A DNA stretch of 9,414 nucleotides from Rhodospirillaceae bacterium (GTDB lineage: Bacteria > Pseudomonadota > Alphaproteobacteria > Rhodospirillales > Magnetovibrionaceae): assembly GCA_029881835.1 (NCBI GenBank), contig JAOULV010000037.1:1-9414 (forward strand), written 5' to 3'. Below, one piece after another: positions 6,488-9,414 of the stretch; position 1 is the stretch's first letter, and every line of letters begins with the position of its first letter. The position numbers and the translations under genes are program-made. A model generated the notes under the pieces. That model saw nothing but the letters and a program-made list of their open reading frames with translations, was not told the origin of the DNA and ran no database searches.

Positions 6488-7894
6488 TTAGCTCTTGCCC
6501 CGTTTTTGTAGCGTTTGTTCAATATATTCTTTGACCACACTTACACTGTTTTGCAAAATTTCACTGCGTTCGGGCCGTGACAATAAATCAGCCAGATGGG
6601 GCGGCAGTTCGGGGTGTTGGTTGGCGGCCTGCATTACCGCATCGGGGAATTTTGCCGGATGGGCGGTTGCTAGCACAATTACCGGTGCGCCGCTGTTGTT
6701 GCGGTTGGCCCGCGCCGCACCCAAACCAATGGCCGAATGCGGGTCAAGCAACATTTTATTTTCAGCATAAACATCGCCAATAATTTTTTTGGTGGCCACG
6801 TCATCAAATCTGGCACCGGAAAAAAGCTGTTTAAGGTTTTGCATAAATTCATCGTCAACCGCATATGATTTGGTTTTGGCAAAGTCTGCCATTATTGCAG
6901 AAACTTTTTTACCATCACGCCCGGAAAGTTCAAACAGCAAGCGTTCAAAATTGCTGGAAATGCCAATATCCATTGATGGGCTGATGGTGTGGACGACATC
7001 GTGTAATTCCATTTTACCGCTTTCAATAAAACGAATAAGCACATCATTGGCATTTGAGCCGATTATCAACTGTTCAACTGGCAGGCCCATTTTGCTTGCA
7101 GCAAATCCGGCAAATACATTGCCAAAGTTTCCGGTCGGAACGGCGAAGGAAACTTTTTTATCGGGTGCGCCAACTTGCAATGCCGCCCAAAAATAATAAA
7201 CCACTTGGGCCAATATGCGCGCCCAGTTAATGGAATTCACCGCAGAAAGATGTACGTTGTCGCGAAATTCTGTGTCATCAAACAGTGCCTTGACCGTGTT
7301 TTGGCAATCATCAAACGTTCCTTGCAATGCAATATTGTGAACGTTATCTGACAAAACGGTTGTCATTTGCCTGCGTTGGACTTCGGAAACTTTTCCCTGG
7401 GGGTGAAGAATAAAAATTTCAATTGCATCACGATCACGGCAGGCTTCAATCGCGGCAGAACCGGTATCGCCCGATGTGGCGCCAGCGATGGTTATTTTTT
7501 CCCCGCGTTTTTTTAAAATGTGGTCAAACAAATGGCCAAGAAACTGCAGGGCATAATCTTTAAACGCCAGTGTCGGCCCGTGGAAAAGCTCCAACACGTA
7601 TTCGTCATCATTAAGGCGAACCAGTGGGGCAATGTCGGGGTGGTCAAAATTGGCATAGGCCTTGGCCGCCAGTTTGGCCAGTTCATCTTCGGAAATGGAC
7701 CCTGCAACAAATGGTGCCATGACCCGGGCGGCCAGCTGTGGGTATGACAGTCCCTTCAGCGAGGAAATTTCTTCAAGGCTTAGGCGGGGCCAGGTTTTGG
7801 GCACATAAAGCCCGCCATCGCGCGCTAGCCCGGTCAGGACTACGTCATCAAAGCTAAGTTCCGGTGCGTTACCGCGGGTGCTAATGTACATCAA
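6488..7894 (-). CDS. thrC: Threonine synthase
   Basis: This PLP enzyme converts O-phosphohomoserine to threonine and phosphate, the last step of the pathway started here by thrB. The 468-residue length and N-terminus (MMYISTRGNAPELSF) fit the longer class found in proteobacteria. The PLP lysine is K112 in HGPTLAFKDYALQF. The phosphate-binding loop is GATSGDTGSAA, and VSFAVPTGNFGNVFAG carries another conserved glycine- and asparagine-rich stretch that contacts the cofactor. Two starts are adjacent: TTG at 7894 and ATG at 7891. An AGGG at 7909-7906 lies 11 bases before TTG and 14 before ATG, so TTG is reported but ATG would change only one residue. It leads a probable two-gene operon with the M16 peptidase gene and is divergent from lrgA. 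Confidence 0.95.
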   Translation of the reverse strand: MMYISTRGNAPELSFDDVVLTGLARDGGLYVPKTWPRLSLEEISSLKGLSYPQLAARVMAPFVAGSISEDELAKLAAKAYANFDHPDIAPLVRLNDDEYVLELFHGPTLAFKDYALQFLGHLFDHILKKRGEKITIAGATSGDTGSAAIEACRDRDAIEIFILHPQGKVSEVQRRQMTTVLSDNVHNIALQGTFDDCQNTVKALFDDTEFRDNVHLSAVNSINWARILAQVVYYFWAALQVGAPDKKVSFAVPTGNFGNVFAGFAASKMGLPVEQLIIGSNANDVLIRFIESGKMELHDVVHTISPSMDIGISSNFERLLFELSGRDGKKVSAIMADFAKTKSYAVDDEFMQNLKQLFSGARFDDVATKKIIGDVYAENKMLLDPHSAIGLGAARANRNNSGAPVIVLATAHPAKFPDAVMQAANQHPELPPHLADLLSRPERSEILQNSVSVVKEYIEQTLQKRGKS

Positions 7895-7965
7895 AGGCGT
7901 TTTTACCCTAAAGTGATTGTGTTAAAAGTATAAACCGCCCCCTTACATAAGGGTGTCGGGCCAAA
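7895..7965. promoter_or_regulatory. Divergent promoter region thrC/lrgA with a 14-base dyad
   Basis: Both divergent genes must be served from these 71 bases unless their promoters lie within coding sequence. CCCTTA (7940-7945) and TAAGGG (7948-7953) form a perfect 6-base inverted repeat with a 2-base centre. The AGTATAAA segment at 7927-7934 gives a -10-like hexamer on each strand: TATAAA on plus (7929-7934) and TATACT on minus (7933-7928). No good -35 is found for either at normal spacing; the best on minus is CCGACA, 20 bases away. The dyad would sit between that -35 and the -10, a place suited to a repressor. Function is inferred. Confidence 0.35.
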
Positions 7966-8370
7966 ATGGCAATTGTGAAGGTTAATTGTATCATGACCCT
8001 TGGTTTTATCACTGTTTTGCTGGTTTATCAGCTTGTGGGCGAGATTATTTCCACGGGCCTTGGCCTGCCGCTACCGGGCCCGGTGGTGGGGATGGGACTA
8101 TTATTTTTGAGCCTGATTATAAAGGGCGGATTGCCAGAGGGCTTGAAAAACACCGCCAAGGGGCTTCTTTCGCATTTATCGCTGTTATTTGTGCCAGCCG
8201 GCGTGGGCGTGATGATGCACCTGCATTTGCTGGCCAACGAATGGCAGGCAATAACCGTAGCCCTGATTGGCAGTACGGTCCTGACCATATTGGTAACCGC
8301 AGGCGTGATGATCGGCCTTACCCGCCTAACCGGCGATAGCCCCAGCGCCGAGGAAATAAAAAATGACTGA
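7966..8370 (+). CDS. lrgA: LrgA/CidA family holin-like membrane protein
   Basis: The product is a small membrane protein of the CidA/LrgA family, linked in staphylococci to control of murein hydrolase activity and programmed lysis and in other bacteria to transport of small acids such as pyruvate. The 134 residues hold about four hydrophobic segments (roughly 11-30, 38-53, 68-88 and 95-118). Family motifs are YQLVGEII (21-28), LPLPGPVVGM (34-43) and LLFVPAGVGVMMH (73-85). The start could be ATG at 7966, or ATG at 7993 (residue 10), which has GAAGG 11 bases upstream and would begin directly with the first membrane segment (125 residues), as many relatives do. Its stop overlaps the start of lrgB by 8 bases, so the two are translated together. 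No LytSR-type regulator genes are in the window. Confidence 0.88.
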   Translation: MAIVKVNCIMTLGFITVLLVYQLVGEIISTGLGLPLPGPVVGMGLLFLSLIIKGGLPEGLKNTAKGLLSHLSLLFVPAGVGVMMHLHLLANEWQAITVALIGSTVLTILVTAGVMIGLTRLTGDSPSAEEIKND

Positions 8371-9082
8371 GGAATTTTACCGCATCTGGGTATACCTTTC
8401 GACCGAACCGTTGTTGGGCCTTACGGTTACCCTTGTGGCCTATCAGGCGGGTATGTGGGTTTATTCCAAAGGTAAGCTCAATCCGTTGCTCAATCCGGTT
8501 TTGATAGCGGTTGTCATTTTGGTTGGGCTGTTAATGCTTACCGGCACCGATTATCAAACCTATTTTGATGGGGCAAAATTCGTTCACTTTATGCTTGGGC
8601 CCGCTACCGTTGCGTTGGCGGTACCGCTTTATTCGCAGTTTCAAAAAGTAAAATCCACGTTTCCGGTAATATTGGCGTCAATTCTTTTTGGCTCGGCGAC
8701 CGCCGCACTTAGTGCAATTGGAATTGCCTGGGTCATGGGTGCGTCGGAACAGACACTTCTTTCGCTGGCACCAAAATCCGTTACCGCGCCAATTGCTATG
8801 GGTATTGCCGAAGCGGTGGGCGGGGTTCCATCACTGACCGCGGTATTGGTTATATTGACCGGTATAATAGGTGCGGTAATCGGGCCGGGGGTGCTTAATT
8901 TATTTCGTATTAAAGACTGGCGCGCCCGTGGGGTTGCCGGCGGCACCGCATCGCACGGCATTGGCACCGCGCGCGCCTTGCAGGTAAGTGAAGTTGCCGG
9001 TGCATTTGCCAGCCTTGCCATGGGGCTTAATGGGCTTGCGACTGCCATATTATTACCCATATTGCTGGGTTGGCTGTTTTAA
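8363..9082 (+). CDS. lrgB: LrgB/CidB family membrane protein
   Basis: The 239-residue protein belongs to the LrgB family and is the usual partner of LrgA in the inner membrane. Visible motifs are LNPLLNPVLIAV (39-50), LGPATVALAVPLY (78-90), APKSVTAPIAM (136-146) and GTASHGIGTARA (194-205), with the conserved E210 after it. Hydrophobic segments cover most of the chain; the best run at about 16-33, 42-60, 75-92, 101-125, 157-180 and 212-238. The ATG at 8363 has AGGA 8 bases upstream, inside the lrgA coding end. The role may be lysis control or small-molecule export/import; the sequence does not decide between these. Its TAA shares bases with the stop of the opposing M32 gene. Confidence 0.92.
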   Translation: MTEEFYRIWVYLSTEPLLGLTVTLVAYQAGMWVYSKGKLNPLLNPVLIAVVILVGLLMLTGTDYQTYFDGAKFVHFMLGPATVALAVPLYSQFQKVKSTFPVILASILFGSATAALSAIGIAWVMGASEQTLLSLAPKSVTAPIAMGIAEAVGGVPSLTAVLVILTGIIGAVIGPGVLNLFRIKDWRARGVAGGTASHGIGTARALQVSEVAGAFASLAMGLNGLATAILLPILLGWLF

Positions 9083-9414
9083 GCGTTTAGATATCTTGCT
9101 TTAAGGTGGTTTTTAAAAACTTCGGCGTTTAACGTTTGTCCGGTTGCGGATTTTATTATTTCTGCGGTGGATAAACTGGAACCAAGGCCGTGAACATTTT
9201 TTCGCAACCATGAAAGCAATGGTGCAAAATCACCCTTTGCGATGCTTGGGCGTATTTCGGGGTTTGCTTCGTTGGCGCCGGCAAACAATTGGGCCGCGGT
9301 CATGGCGCCCAGTGTATAGGTGGGAAAATACCCCCAGGCACCGTCATACCAGTGGATATCCTGTAGGCAGCCTTCGCTATCGGTTTTGGGTTTTATGCCC
9401 AATAATTTTTCCAA
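9079..9414 (-). CDS. Carboxypeptidase Taq (M32 family), C-terminal part, runs off the window
   Basis: Only the last 111 residues are visible; the reading frame stays open through the right edge, and the first visible codon (TTG at 9414) is an internal leucine rather than a start. The fragment carries the M32 signature GxxQDxHW as GCLQDIHW, followed directly by YDGAWGYFPTYTLGAM, which is typical of the C-terminal part of these about 500-residue zinc carboxypeptidases. The HExxH zinc site and the other M32 motifs would lie beyond the window. The enzyme removes amino acids from peptide C-termini, probably in the cytoplasm. The gene ends convergently with lrgB, and the two stop codons overlap on the palindrome TTAA. 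Confidence 0.92.
   Translation of the reverse strand: MEKLLGIKPKTDSEGCLQDIHWYDGAWGYFPTYTLGAMTAAQLFAGANEANPEIRPSIAKGDFAPLLSWLRKNVHGLGSSLSTAEIIKSATGQTLNAEVFKNHLKARYLNA

Noticed and set aside
6789..7196. Plus-strand open frame of 135 codons opposite thrC
   Set aside because: It is contained in a strongly supported thrC reading with the PLP and phosphate-binding motifs; nothing in the antisense product is recognisable.
8641..9060. Minus-strand open frame of 139 codons opposite lrgB
   Set aside because: It is a low-complexity Ala/Pro/Ile shadow of the lrgB coding sequence.

Overview
The window reads as ordinary chromosomal DNA from an alphaproteobacterium of moderate GC content. This placement is inferred from protein style: a ChoK-like (ThrB2-type) homoserine kinase next to rnhA, a threonine synthase followed at once by a peptidase resembling the mitochondrial processing peptidase, and a YqgE protein. 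No 16S or other decisive marker is present, so the genus is open. Genes are packed tightly on both strands. There is no tRNA, rRNA, CRISPR array, transposase or phage gene.

Layout from left to right. Positions 1-249 hold no gene I can name; a perfect TATAAT hexamer lies there, about 175 bases before the thrB start. thrB and rnhA (250-1666, plus) form a close pair 4 bases apart. Facing them on the minus strand are an envelope thiol-disulfide reductase of the DsbD/ScsB type (2234-4420) and, downstream of it, a Prx5-type peroxiredoxin (1693-2175). A 208-base divergent gap (133 bases if the upstream start of the reductase is used) leads to yqgE (4629-5204, plus). yqgE converges on the pair thrC then M16 peptidase (7894-5219, minus). 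A short divergent region of 71 bases with a small dyad separates thrC from lrgA-lrgB (7966-9082, plus; overlapping by 8 bases). lrgB converges on, and shares its stop codon bases with, the 3' end of an M32 carboxypeptidase gene that runs off the right edge.

Functionally, thrB and thrC supply the last two steps from homoserine to threonine but sit on opposite strands more than 5 kb apart. The DsbD/ScsB-like protein would carry reducing power from the cytoplasm to periplasmic thiol proteins, and the peroxiredoxin removes peroxides in the cytoplasm. The M16 and M32 metallopeptidases handle protein or peptide turnover. LrgAB is a membrane pair of the holin-like/export family. I find no convincing sign of a new multigene system. 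The observations worth a second look are cysteine placement in the peroxiredoxin, the dyad between thrC and lrgA, an AT palindrome before the peroxiredoxin gene, the thrB leader, and the shared TTAA stop at the lrgB/M32 junction.
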